Source: Nannobrachium achirus
Taxonomy: Eukaryota > Chordata > Actinopteri > Myctophiformes > Myctophidae
DNA length: 64,000 nt
Direction of reading: 5' to 3'
NCBI GenBank assembly: GCA_963921795.1
Contig: OY997641.1
Location: 73,363,272-73,427,271 of the forward strand
The notes under the pieces are model-generated. The model was given only the letters and a program-made list of their open reading frames with translations. It was not told the origin of the DNA and ran no database searches. The position numbers were made by a program, and so were the translations under genes. Below are positions 47,750-59,645 of the stretch, one piece after another; positions within the stretch are counted from its first letter, which is position 1, and every line of letters starts with the position of its first letter.

Positions 47750-47814
47750 CGAGATTCGATCCAACGACCTTCTGCATGAAAGGCATATGCACTGACCACT
47801 ACACTAGGCAGCCA
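47750..47814 (-). other. tRNA-like segment 2
   Basis: Minus strand GGCTGCCTAGTGTAGTGGTC, then TGGATCGAATC. The A- and B-box pattern is retained; the fold is degenerate. Confidence 0.4.
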
Positions 47815-48010
47815 CAGTATCTATTAACCATGTTTGTTTAAAAAAAAAAGTCTATGTAGGCTGAGTGCCTTGATTTTATTGATTTCTTTTTTATATTTTG
47901 GAGGCTTGGGGTGAAATCAATCTGAGTAAATGTAATCGGAGTATTTCTGACATTTTTGAGTGATCATATTTTCTTTTACTCAGAACAGAAAAAAAACGGA
48001 CGGTAGAGAA

Positions 48011-48525
48011 GGGCTCATTTTAAACATGAACGTGATCTGGAGTTAGATCAGACGTGTCAACATTAAAGAGTTTGACATATGCACATGCCATGGGCATCCA
48101 GGATGTTAATATCAACTCAACCCGATGTGGGATTTGAACTGACAACCATCCGTATACCAGGCACAGGCACTGACCACTACACTACGGCAGTCACACATAA
48201 TGGACCTGTCATTTTTCTAAAAAAAGAAAAGAAAAAAGAAAAAGTTTCATGTAAATCTACAGTAGTTGTGGGGCTCATTTTAAACATGAACGTGATCTGG
48301 AGTTAGATCAGACGTGTCAACATTAAAGAGTTTGACATATGCACATGCCATGGGCATCCAGGATGTTAACATCAACTCAACCCGATGTGGGGTTTGAACT
48401 GACAACCATCCGTGTACCAGGCACAGGCACTGACCACTACACTACGGCAGTCACACTTAATGGACCTGTCATTTTTGAAAAAAAATAAAAGAAAAAAGAA
48501 AACGTTTCATGTAATGTACTTGACG
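48011..48525. repeat. Two-copy 260-bp tandem repeat, each with a tRNA-like segment
   Basis: GGGCTCATTTTAAACATGAA starts copies at 48011 and 48271. Each contains, on the minus strand, CGTAGTGTAGTGGTCAGTGC and CAGTTCAAA(T/C)CCC (48128-48195 and 48388-48455). Confidence 0.75.
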
Positions 48526-49859
48526 CCTTCTTTCAAAATGATATAGCGCCCCCCTTTGGCCAATTGGGGTAAGATTGGTTTCAGTGATATTTGGACTAAC
48601 CCTCTACAGTAGTTCATCATGAAAATTTTACTTTGCATGTATGTTTTAGAGGCAGAAGAATAATTTGCATAAAACTTGCAATATTCATTGAATTATTAAA
48701 AAAGCATGTTTAAATTTTTAAAAAATCCGATCTGACAGATCTTTAGATATTGGTCCAAAGTTCATGTAAAAAAAGTTCCGTGCACGTGACGCGAAAGTTC
48801 CGGAATAAAAGCGGGTTTAAGTGTTTTACAAACTGCTCAAAATGGCGGAAAATCTAAGGGCGGAGCTTACTTAACAAAGACACAGATGTCTTCAGCTTGA
48901 GTCAAGGCACGCGTGTAAGCAAGTTGCATGTCTTCAAACGAAACGAGGCATGACTTATGCCCCTTTAAAGTTTGAGTTTTCAAACGCTTTGTATAGCGCC
49001 CCCCTTTGGCCAATTGGAGTAAGATTGCTTTCAGTGATATTTGGACTAACCCTCTACATATTTGCCAAATGCCATGAACGTGTCACTTTGCATGTATGAT
49101 TTAGAGGCAGAAGAATAATTTGCATAAAACTGCAACATTGAGTGAATTATTAAAAAATAATGTTTCGCTTTAAAAGAAATCCGGCCGCTGTGCGATGACC
49201 GCATTGGTCCAAAGTTCATGTAAAAAAAAGTTTTGCGCATGTTACGCGAAAATCCCAGGAGGAGATAGATTTTGACTGTTTTTCATATAATTCAAAATTG
49301 TGGGAGAAGTAAAGGTCAGAGGTCAAAAGTCAGAGCGTAAAAGTTGTTCGGCATGAGGAGACGCATAAGTGTATACAGGTTTCATTGCTGTACCTGAAAC
49401 AGGGCATGAGCTACACCAGTTCAAAGTTGGCATTTTTCAAAGGCTTCCTACAGCGCCACCCTTTGGCCGATTGTTGTGAGCTTCGCGTTTTAGCCGTTTG
49501 GCATAGTCCTCTGCCATACTGCCGAGTTTCGTAAAAAGCGACTGCACGGTCTAGCCGCTAGAGCAAAAGTGGCGGAATAATAATAATAATGAGAAAGTCC
49601 AATATCAATGAGTGGCCATTTGCCACTTCGTGGCCTTGGCCACTAATAATTCAACGTTAAGACAACCCGGTTCGAGAGTGGTGTCTTTGGATCGGTCTCG
49701 GTGAGACGGACGCAATCGCAATGGCACCTTCCTGGTTTACGTAGGACTAATAAGGGACTAATAAGGGAACCACAGTCCCCGGACACACCATACAGCTTCT
49801 GGAGACATTTCTGGAGTATGGGTGTGTGGGTGGAGAATGGAGATCATCTCTGTGGTGGG

Positions 49860-51010
49860 GCACAGAGGTAAGGTGAGTTCAGGCAAGGACTGCCACACAG
49901 ACTGTCTTCTTTCCCTTGCCAATGGCTGTGTTGCTCCCCATTAAAGCATGGAATGCTGGCAGTGCCATTGCCTTTGATGGTCCCTGGCTGTGAGCAATGG
50001 CATGTGCTGAAATATACCTGGTAAGAGAAAAATGATTCAAAAGAAGGGGAATGTCAGACAAATTCACTTCATCCTGGGAGAACACCAGATCCCGTCAGTC
50101 ATTGAAAAGCCGGTGATGAGCCTTGGAAATGTCTTCAACTGCACTCTGAATGACAGAGATTCCATCAAGGCAACCAGTGCTGACCTGGAGGGGCTCCCTG
50201 GAAGATTCATGGCCTGTGTCTACCAGCATGAAATGCTCCCAAGAATCCTCTGGCCTCTACTCATCTACGTATGATCCTCATGATGGCTGAATGAAGATGG
50301 CTGGGATTGCCATGCAGCCTAAGCAAAATTGGGCACCAATAAACTCAGGCTCTGTTTCAGCTCAGTCGGGGAGGAGTTTGTGGCATGGGCACAGGAATAT
50401 CTGCAGTACACATCCTGAGCACACAGGTACATATCCTGAACACATCCATCGCTTAAGGAATCATCAAGGGGATCAAGCAAAGGTATCTATCTATCTATCT
50501 ATCTATCTAGCCGATACTCCCAAGCCACAGCTAAGGCCATTCATAGTGTCAAGGAAGGGAAAAGGCCAGAGAAATCACCAAAGAACTGCTCTGCTGGTTT
50601 GCTTTCCACAGCCTGAGACTGGAGAGGCAGCTGAAAATTCCACTACACATCACCCAGTCCAGATTGAGACCTGACATAATCTTGGTCTCAGAGGCCACAA
50701 AATAACTATTTTTGCTGGAGCTGGCGTTTGAGGATGGAGGAGGCTCAAGAAAGAAATGAATACCAGGAGCTGGTATGAGGAATGGATGGAGTACCAGGTT
50801 TATGGCAGTGGAAGTGGGCAGTCTGGAATTTGCCAGTCACTCCCTAAGCACAGCTACGCCACACTGTGCGTAACAGTTGCCAACAAAGAAGAGCCATAGA
50901 CAACAATGGGGAGGCATCAGAAAAAGCCTCCAGATTAAGAGAGGAGAGCAGTGGGGACAGAAGCATGACACTTAACGGGGTCTGATCAGCTTCGGTCGGG
51001 TCACCTGAGA
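49860..51010 (+). pseudogene. Decayed LINE-like reverse transcriptase, C-terminal part
   Basis: Frame 50032-50274 reads MIQKKGNVRQIHFILGEHQI, then VMSLGNVFNCTLNDRDS, GLPGRFMACVYQHEMLPRIL and WPLLIY. This order matches the region after the polymerase domain in a non-LTR retroelement group I have seen in fish and cnidarians (slogan SLG...LPGRFK...WPL). Frameshifted pieces further on (50690-50900, with EATK and VCVTVANKEEP-like segments) fit the C-terminus. Stops and shifts are frequent and a (TATC)n repeat lies at 50484-50508. It is dead; the clade is not assigned. Confidence 0.5.
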
Positions 51011-51149
51011 AGGCTGACTCTTGCAACACCCAGTGACTCTAGGAAACAATACTGATGATGTGTCCAAGTTTGCATCAGTAAATGGTTTGTTAACTGTTAA
51101 TGAAATGTGATCAATTATTTCACCTACATTTTGAAGGTAATGAGAAAAT

Positions 51150-54100
51150 TATGAGAAAATATTTTTTTGTCTTGAAACCAATTTAATTGGATTCCTTGAC
51201 CCCAGAAATGTACACTTTGACATCAATTTTATCATTATATCTCTATCAGAAGCAAATATATAGGCTCATTAGGCTGTGTTGTATTGTTGTAAATGATGGC
51301 TGCCATTTTTTTACGTGCATTTCAGAAATGAAGGGTGATCTAATTTGTCTCTTTGGATCATTTCTTTCCTATTACCCTAAGGTACTTCCTTGCCAAAGGG
51401 GGAGAAAATGGAACGTTACTGTGTTAAAACATATATTTTCTTATATAAATTTGCATATTTTACCCCTGTTGAAACATATTTTTTCTTATATAAATTTACA
51501 TATTTTACCCCTGTATACATATTTCTTTAGTTTTTTCATTGAAACCTATTGCATTGGATTACTAGACCCCCAAAATTTACACTTTGACACTAATATCATT
51601 ATTATAGCTTTAACAGAAGGAAATATATTGGTTCTGCTGTATTTTTTTGAATTGTGGCGTCCATTTTTAAAATGGCTGTATAAAAAAAGGAAGGGTGCTC
51701 TATCTTGTCTCTTTGGATTTGTTTTTTCCTACGGCCCTAAGATACTTCCATACCAAAGGAAAAGTAAATCAAAGTTACCCTGTTAAAACATAGTATTGTT
51801 TATGAAATATGCATATTTTACCCCCCGCTGTCATGTTAATTAGTGAAGTATAGGGTTTTTCGCATTGAAACCTGTTTAATTGAATTCCTAGACCCCAAAA
51901 ATGTACACTTTGACACCAATATTATTATTAAAGCTCTAAGAGAAGCAAAGATGGGGTCTGGTGTAATAGTGGTTTATTGTTGGCGGCCATTTTTAAAATG
52001 GCTATAGATAGAAAATGAAGGGTGATCTAACTTGTCTCTTTGGATAAATAGTTTCCTATGGACCTAAAGGTCAAATGACATTCTGTTTTTACCAATCATA
52101 AAAGTCTTTGCCCTGGTCCTAAAAACATGTTTTAAAATGTTTAAACTTGTTAAAACCTGTTGAAAAAAGGTCTGTCACCTGAAATACTCTATATTCACCA
52201 CCAGGGGAGCATCTCTCTCCCACTCATTCTAACAAATATTAGTATGGTGCAGTAACTAGGCTACATGTACTTGAGTACAATTTTGAGTATTTGTACTTTA
52301 CTTGAGTATTTCCAATTTTCAATTCTTATACTTCTACTCCACTATATCTCAGAGGCAAATGCACTTTATCTCTCCACTACAATCATTTGGAGGCTTTAGT
52401 TACTAGTAACTTTGTAGATTTTGATTATAATACATAATCAATCACTTCAGCCCTTATAGGCCAGCGGTTCCCACACACACACACGCACGCACACATACAC
52501 ATACGCACGCGCACACACCTACAGATCTGCGGCCGCCCCTCCAACACACTGAGAGATGCATGCTGCAAATTCAATGTGGATCGGCTGTGTGCTCGCATTT
52601 TCGTTGCTTTCGCACAAGACACAGCAGGACACAGACACACACAGAACCATGGCAGCTAAAGAGGCTCAGCGGGGAATTGTGTTCAAAATACGAGCCGAGC
52701 CCGAGGCGCGGGTGTTTTTTCTTACCCCGGGGACGATACATTACCGGAGCCTTGTGGTTACATATGTACCTTCGCGGAGTTCAATTTAGACCGTCCGCGC
52801 CGCGGTAATGTTCCAATAGCTCCGCTATGCAGAAAAACTTCACGCGCGGTCCTTTGCCTCAGTTTAGAGAACCACATTGTCCACATATTGCTTGTGTTTA
52901 TCATAGCGTTTTACTCTCTGCTCGCTGGCCCGTGCCATTGGGTGTGTGTGCGCTGTGCACGGCCACGGTCACAGGCAAAGACATAGCCTAGTGTCGGTAA
53001 GAGAGGGACGTTCCACTGAGCTGAGCTGTACCCGGGGAGCAGTGCACTGTGCTCGGAAACAGAGGAGGAGGGAGCTTCCACGGAGCTCTGTACAAACCCG
53101 GGGAGCAGTGCGCAAATACAATGCGATACAATAGCGATTTTAATTATTTCACCAAAGCATAAACGGACTACTTGATATGAAGGATATTGATGTAAATAAG
53201 ATATTTGAATGGACACATGTATTTTATATGCCCATATTTACAATTAAAGGACAATATAATGTAGAGATTACTTCCTCAAAACTTGGGCTGTGGAGAAATA
53301 CAGACAGGGAGAGAGTAGAGCCCAGGAGGAGGGGGGGGGGGGGGGGGGGATTAGACTGTCGACGCATGAGTCCAGCAGCCAATGAACTGCACGTTAGAGA
53401 CTCATTATGCAGAAATCGTCAAAAAAACAACAGGGGAACGACTGCAAGTTAAAAGTTGGTGTTTTTTTGGTGTAATTGAGGCCAGCCAGGAAACATAAAA
53501 AAAGCATAAAAAACTCAAAATGTATTGTTGGATGTCACCACCCCTTTAAGGTACTTCCATACCAAAGGAAAGGTGAATCGAAGTTTAGGGGGAGGGGTGG
53601 GGGGGTAACTTACCCTGTTAAAACGTGTTATTTTTCATGAAATTTGCATATTTTACCCCCCGCTGTCATGTTAATTAGTGAAGTATTGTGTTTTTTTTAT
53701 TGAAACCTGTTTAATTGGATTCTTTGACCCCAAAAATTTCCACTTTGACACCAATATTATTATTATAGCTCCAACAGAAGCAAAGATATGGGGTCTGGTG
53801 TAATAGTGGTTTATTGTTGGCGGCCATTTTTAAAATGGCTATAGATAGAAAATTAAGGGTGATCTAACTTGTCTCTTTGGATAAATAGTTTCCTATGGCC
53901 CTAAGGTACTTCCACACTAAAGGAAAGGTGAATCAAAGTTTAGGGGGAGGGGTGGGGGGTAACTTACCCTGTTAAAACGTGTACTTTTTCATGAAATTTG
54001 CATATTTTACCCCCCGCTGTCATGTTAATTAGTGAAGTATTGCGTTTTTTGAATTGAAACCTGTTTAATTGGATTCCTTGACCCCAAAAATTTACACTTT

Positions 54101-54290
54101 GACACCAATATTATTATTATAGCTCTAACAGAAGCAAAGATATGGGGTCTGGTGTATAGTGGTTTATTGACGGCGGCCATTTTTAAAATGGTTATAAATA
54201 GAAAATGAAGGGTGATCTAACTAGTCTCTTTGGATAAATTCTTTCCTATGGCCCTAAGGTACTTCCATACCAAAGGGGACCTTTGCATCA
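51150..54290 (+). repeat. About 350-bp satellite-like tandem repeat, interrupted
   Basis: Five diverged units carry CCCTAAGGTACTTCC, ATTTTACCCC, GTGAAACC-like and TTTGACACCAATATTATTAT blocks in the same order (start points about 51130, 51540, 51770, 53552, 53903). The interruption is the TTAA element at 52064-53549. Long frames here are repeat artefacts. Confidence 0.7.
52064..53549 (+). mobile_element. Second copy of the TTAA-type element of 2407-4266
   Basis: Shared ends (CTAAAGGTCAAATGACATTC ... GGATGTCACC...CCCTTTAA) and interior (CTTCAGCCCTTATAGGCCAG, AGAACCATGGCAGCTAAAGA). It splits a satellite unit between CCTATGGACC and GGTACTTCC. A poly-G run lies at 53330-53351. Confidence 0.7.
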
Positions 54291-54968
54291 TGACTTGAAG
54301 TAAAATGTGTCTTACTGCCTCTACTATAAGGGAACCAGAGAAAGGCAATGGGGAAGTTCTCAAAGAAATATACAGCAAATGTGCTGGGGAATTTGTTGGT
54401 TGAAAAACTGAAACTAAAATAATCATAAAAAAATCTAAATATGGGCCTAAAAATTAACAGACAGTTTCCTTGTACTCAGGGGAGTAAGGTGCACCCAGCT
54501 GTGCAGTGAATTTGAATGATAATATTGATGAATATATTCAATATATTAATATATTAAAAATAAGATGTTTGTGAAAAAGTGAAAAAAATTGAATAAGGGC
54601 GCTGCGACGTTGAGGAAGTGACGGCTAAGACGTGCTCGGAATTCCGAACGCAATGGTGCGCCATTCAAGGACGCCGGACGCACCATTCGGCCGGTATCGC
54701 ACATTCCCCACCGAAAAAAATGAAAGAATAGCATATATGCTGAATCTTGAATAACTTCCCGGAAAGATTCTTCCATATGTAGCACCCCACAGTTAGTATC
54801 AGCCATGAAACAGCGACAACAGCCCTGCTAATCGGGCTCAGCCCTATTAGCACGACTGGTTGTGCGTTGGACTGGCGAGTGGGAGTCCCGGGTTCAATCC
54901 CTGCTTCCGCCTATCACTACACATACAAAAATGTTATTTGCATTACGATCGCGTCGTCGAAGTACATA
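54291..54968. other. Intergenic with a tRNA-like segment
   Basis: 54850-54912 on + has GGTTGTGCGTTGGACTGGCG and CCCGGGTTCAATCCC, resembling tRNA A- and B-boxes, but no full fold. No gene otherwise. Confidence 0.35.
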
Positions 54969-55335
54969 TGTGGCGGAGAGAGTCGCAGCCCCAGCCTGAA
55001 GCCTCAAAAGTCTAGTATCTGCTCTCATTCCATAGGGATATACCTTTGGAGTAATGGTTAAGATATTGGACTTTCACACGGGAGACCCGGGTTCGAAGCC
55101 GGGTGGGGAGGTCCGGATCACCTCCGTTACATTGGTGCCGTGACCCTGATCCGGGCTTCCCCATAGGTGGAGGTCAAAGGGGGGTGAGTGTGGCGGAGAG
55201 TCGCAGCCCCAGCCTGAAGCCTCAAAAGTCTAGTATCTGCTCTCATTCCATAGGGATATCCCTTTGGAGTAATGGTTAAAATATTGGACATTGACTTCGA
55301 AGCCGGGTGGGGAGGTTCGGATCACCTCCGTTACA
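54969..55335 (+). mobile_element. TRIM-like miniature LTR retroelement with tRNA-like sequence in the LTR
   Basis: LTR 1 is 54969-55131 (TGTGGCGGAGAG...CTCCGTTACA). It is followed directly by TTGGTGCCGTGACCC, a primer-binding-site type used by animal LTR elements. Then come 57 bp ending in a purine tract AGGTCAAAGGGGGG, and LTR 2 at 55189-55335. CATA flanks both sides (54965-54968, 55336-55339). LTR 2 has lost about 16 bp. Inside each LTR is GGAGTAATGGTTAA...CCGGGTTCGAAGCCGGG, a tRNA-like A/B-box region with a perfect T-arm stem in LTR 1. No coding sequence. Confidence 0.75.
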
Positions 55336-55339
55336 CATA

Positions 55340-55800
55340 TAACTTGTTTGATTCACTTCGGGAAGTTTGGGGCGTGACAACTGTTATGTTATGTTATTGC
55401 TACTCATACATATGTTGTTTTGCATATTATTGTAGGCTATAGCCTATTGTCTTTTGTCATTGAATGTCTCGATGAACTGATGCAATGGAAATGAGTCCTG
55501 GCTTTGTTTTATTTTTTTATTTTTTATTTTTTTTACAATGTCGTCAATTAAATGAAGTCCCCTCACATCTGTGGGCAAATTACATCCTGCACATAATTCC
55601 ACATCAAACTCTGCTCTGAGTCTAATGATCATTACATCCTGATGTGAAAGAAAATGTGTCAAAAGAATAAAACATGAAGGTTGTTATGCAGTTTTTTCTT
55701 TTTCTTTTTACCCCCTGTTCTCCCCAATGTAGTAGTTATGCCAAATGATTCTTCCCCACACTCATTTCTCTCTTTTCACTGCTGTTGTATCCTACTGACT
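55340..55800. other. Intergenic
   Basis: No gene recognised. 55447-55500 resembles 40520-40540 and 40905-40920 weakly (CATTGAATGTCTCGATGAAC, ATGGAAATGAGTCCTGG). Confidence 0.3.
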
Positions 55801-55808
55801 CACTAGTG

Positions 55809-56151
55809 CAGGGGTTTTCAAAGTGGGTGACGGGGCACCCTGGGGTGCCGCGACAGCAGTCCAGGGGTGCAAGATCATTTGATGATATTTGGAATTTACT
55901 CCAATTATTACTTAATTAACAATATATATTTAGTATAATTTTAAACTTGAAGTAGGCCTATAGAGCAATTTTCAGTCAGTTCAAAGTCTTAACCAAAATG
56001 GCTATTAGGCCTATCTCACAACATAATCACTAAAATATGCTATGAACATAAGGTGCTGGGAGTGAAAATTATGAATATAATGTAGGGGTGCCTCGGATGA
56101 AAAGAATATTTATAGGGGTGCCCTGAGCCAAAACAGTTTGGGAATCCCTGC
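55809..56151. mobile_element. hAT MITE, 8-bp duplication CACTAGTG
   Basis: CAGGGGTTTTCAAAGTGGG ... GTTTGGGAATCCCTG. The left duplication is CACTAGTG (55801-55808). The right one is split by the next element: CACTA at 56152-56156 and CTAGTG at 59174-59179. Confidence 0.75.
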
Positions 56152-56156
56152 ACTAT

Positions 56157-59100
56157 AGTGCGGTATGTTATGTCCAAAAAACAGCTCCCGTAGGATTTTT
56201 GTGCTAAAATTGATTTTTTTGCAGATCTTGGTTCTATAGGGTCCAAACTATCAGAAAATGACGGGGGTCAAATTTTCAGACCCCTCCCTCATTTCCTGGG
56301 GGCGGGTCACTTCAGTTTGGGCCCTATTCGGCTATGTATCCCCAATTTTCCATCTATTTTTTTGCTAATGTTGATTTGTTTGCTGTTTTGGCTTCTATAG
56401 GGACCAACCTATCAGAAAATGACGGGGGTCAAATTTTCAGACCCCTCCCTCATTTCCTGGGGGCGGGTCACTTCAGTTTGGGCCCTATTCGGCTATGTAT
56501 CCCCAATTTTCCATATATTTTTTGCTAATATTGATTTGTTTGCTGTTTTGGCTTCTATAGGGACCAACCTATCAGAAAATGTCGGGGGTCAAATTTTCAG
56601 ACCCCTCCCTCATTTCCTGGGGGCGGGTCACTTCAGTTTTGGCCCTATTCGGCTATGTATTCCCAATTTCCCCATAGGATATTTTTTGCTAAAATTGATT
56701 TGTTTGCTGTTTTGGCTTCTATAGGGACCACCAAACTATCAGAAAATAATGGGGTTCAAATTTTCAGGCCCCTCCCTCATTTCCTGGGGGCGGGTCACTT
56801 CAGTTTTGGCCCTATTCGGCTATGTATTCCCATAGGATCTTTTTGCTAAAATAGATATTTTTTGGCTGATTGGCTTCTATTGGGACCAAACTATCAGAAA
56901 ATGACAGGGTTCACATTTTCAGACCCCTGTAGGAAGATCTTCCAGGTGTCCCATGGCATGATCTGATGGAGGAAGATTATTCTGTCAAAGTTCTTATAGT
57001 TGATGCCATGGGTGTTCTTCAGAACATGAAAAAGACACCAAGCATGCTGAAGCTGTAAGATCTTCAAGATACATTCAACAAAAGCATCATAATGATGATG
57101 GCTGGCTATGTTGAGGGTCGAGTTGTCTTTGATAGGTATATGGATCAGTCATTAAAAAATAAGACTCGGCAGAAGAGGGCAACTAAATCTGTAGAATACA
57201 AAGTCTTCATCCAGAGATGAAGCTCACTATGTCCATCAAGGAACTCTTGACTGCTTGATCAACCAAGGAGAAGTTGATCTGTGTGTTAGGCCAGGGACTA
57301 CTTGATTATTTCTCAAGGGACAGTTCTTTCATGCTCGTTGTCATATATGATACCTTCCTTCATCAAGGGACATTTTGAGGAGGTGCACACATGAAGAGGC
57401 TAATACTCTGATTCCTAATCAGGTCCTTGCCTCTGCTGTTAATGGTGCCTTGCGAGACATAATGTGTTTGATCACCTTACACAGATGTCCAATTGCCCTG
57501 AGCCCTGAGTAGAGCTTCCACCAATTGAAGAGAATTGATGGAATTCAGAGAGAGGAGGGTAAGTTCCAGTTAGGAGTCTTGCCCTACCTGTTCTAAAGGC
57601 AGTACTTGAGCTCATCAAATGTGTCTGCAAAGCAGGTTGCAAGGGACAGTGCAGCTGCTCAACAATCACCTGTCTTGCACTCCTCTCTGCAAGTGTTATG
57701 GCACTGGAGACTGTGTGTGCCAACAGTATAAGGGAGAGCATAGAAACAGTGATGATGAATAGATCCTGTATTTGACAAGAATAAAAACAGGCCAGAGGTA
57801 AATGCTACCCCATCCATCCAGGATATCAGTCTTAAAATGTAAACCCTGTCATTTTCTGATTGTCCCTATAGAAGCCAAAAGAAATCAATTTGAGCAAAAA
57901 TAATCCTATGGGAATACATAGATGAATATGGCCAAAACTGAAGTGAAATGATGAAGGGGTCTGATCATTTGAACCCCATCATTTTGTGATGGTTTGTTCC
58001 AGCCAAAACAGAAACATTTTAGCCAAATAAAATCCTATATAGGGATACATATCCAAATAGGGCCAAAACTGAAGTGACCCCCCAGGAAATGAGGGAGGGG
58101 TATGAAAATGTTAACCCTGTCATTTTCTGATAGTTTGGTCCCCATAGAAGCCAAAACTGCCAAAAATATCTATTTTAGCTAAAAGATCCTATGGGAATAC
58201 ATAGCAGAATAAGGCCAAAACTGAAGTGACCCGCCCCCAGGAAATGAGGGAGGGGTCTGAACATTTTAACCCCATTATTTTCTGATAGTTTGGTCCCTAT
58301 AGAAGCCAAAACAGAAAACAAATCAATTTTAGCAAAAAGATCCTATGGGGAAATTGGGAATACATAGCCAAATAGGGCCAACACTGAAGTGACCCACCCC
58401 CAGGAAATGAGGGAGGGGTCTGGAAATTTGAACCCTGTTATTTTCTGATAGTTTGGTTCCTAAAGAAGCCAAAACAGCAAACAAATCAATATTAGCAAAC
58501 AAACCTATGGAAAATTGGGGATACATAGCCGAATAGGGCCAAAACTGAAGTGACACACCCCCAGGAAATGAGGTAGGGGTCTGAAAATTTGACCCCCGTC
58601 ATTTTCTGATAGTTTGGTCCCTATAGAAGCCAAAACAGCCAAAAATATCTATTTTAGTAAAAAGATCCTATTGGAATACATAGCGGAATATGGCCAAAAC
58701 TGAAGTGACCCGCCCCCAGGAAATGAGGGAGGGGTCTGAAAATGTGAACCCCATTATTTTCTGATAGTTTGGTCCCTATAGAAGCCAAAACAGAAAACAA
58801 ATCAATTTTAGCAAAAAGATCCTATGGGGAAATTGGGAATACATAGCCGAATAGGGCCACAACTGAAGTGACCCGCCCCCAGGAAATGAGGGAGGGGTCT
58901 GAAAATTTTAACCCCAACATTTTCTGATAGTTTGGTCCCTAAAGAAGCCAAAACAGCAAACAAATCAATATTATCAAACAAACCTATGGAAAATTGGGGA
59001 TACATAGCCGAATAAGGCCAAAACTGAAGTGACCCGCCCCCAGGAAATGAGGGAGGGGTCTGAAAATTTGACCCCCGTCATTTTCTGATAGTTTGGTCCC

Positions 59101-59173
59101 TATAGAAGCCAAAACAGCAAAAAAATCAATTTTAGCAAAGAAATCCTACGGGAATACATAGCATACCGCACTA
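56157..59173. mobile_element. 3.0 kb DNA element whose inverted ends are tandem-repeat arrays
   Basis: Both ends read TAGTGCGGTATG inward with a 3-bp duplication CTA. The left end (56157-56935) holds about five direct repeats of about 160 bp (TATCAGAAAATGACGGGGGT, CCCTCATTTCCTGGGGGCGG, CCCTATTCGGCTATGTAT). The right end (57835-59173) holds about eight in the opposite orientation. The centre has a decayed gene. Transposon class uncertain. Confidence 0.72.
57000..57770 (+). pseudogene. Decayed member of the HAFTGCD gene family
   Basis: Frame-shifted pieces in order: VVFDRYMDQSLKNKTRQKRA (57122), HPEMKLTMSIKELL (57211), TKEKLICVLGQGLLDYFSRD with LVVIYDTFLH (57267 on), HEEANTLIPNQVLASAV (57390), GVLPYLF and SAAAQQSPVLHSS (57570-57690). 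From memory these blocks precede the HAFTGCD segment in the same multicopy family as 3-701. At least four stops or frameshifts make it non-functional. It lies between the repeat arms and may be the relic of the element's own gene. Confidence 0.55.
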
Positions 59174-59220
59174 CTAGTGAATCAGTCTGTCAGTCATTCA
59201 GTGACAGTTACACATCTCCT

Positions 59221-59320
59221 CCACCAGGGGGCAAAAGGCATTAAAGCAACAGTGCCTGTATCCATTATTGCGCATGCGCTAAACACGTTGATCCGGAAGC
59301 CGGATCTTCCGGAAGTAGAA
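59221..59320 (+). promoter_or_regulatory. Promoter-like cluster upstream of ZNF unit C (CTCF, NRF1, ETS motifs)
   Basis: CCACCAGGGGGC at 59221-59232 matches the CTCF core. TGCGCATGCGC at 59269-59279 matches NRF1. CCGGAAG / CTTCCGG / CCGGAAG within 59293-59315 match ETS sites. No TATA box. This is the usual make-up of a broad vertebrate promoter. Exon 1 starts its coding part 330 bp downstream. Confidence 0.55.
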
Positions 59321-59645
59321 TGTTTCTGGCGTGGCGTTTCCACAACAAAGGAACTGTTGGTGTTTCATGGTGGTTTTGGGACGCGACCAACAAACCTAAG
59401 TATAAAGGTGGTTGCCGGGGGGCAAGGAGCTCCGCTGTGTTCACTTGGACCGCGCGGAGGTGCCGAAAGTCGGGGGGACAGGACATAACTCGACTCGCTC
59501 GCTTTAGCTCGGTGGCGGTGTCTCACGTGGATCAAGTCACTTGATTCAAGTCCGCTTGAGTGTTGTTGGTGTTTAGTTTCATGGTGGTTGGGACACAGCG
59601 CGTGGTGAAAAGCTTCTCATATTAAAAGGAGTTAAAACGCTTCAA

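Larger units (their letters stand above)
47101..49650. repeat. Dispersed repeat of unknown family (GCTGCAAGCAGCGAT start)
   Basis: It starts TAGCTGCAAGCAGCGATAAA, a start I know from many fish repeats, and seems to end near GGCCACTTGGCC-like sequence after an AAT microsatellite (49574-49590). The motif AGCGCC-CCCTTTGGCC recurs at 48545, 48994 and 49453. No reading frame of interest. Boundaries and class are uncertain. Confidence 0.45.

Noticed and set aside
51187-51786. 199-codon open frame
   Set aside because: It runs through several satellite units and repeats its own peptide (KHIFSYINLHILPL twice); a by-product of AT-rich tandem repeats.
55029-55100. Functional tRNA-Glu gene
   Set aside because: The T-arm is perfect but the anticodon and acceptor stems do not pair, and the sequence lies within an LTR that has a degraded second copy.
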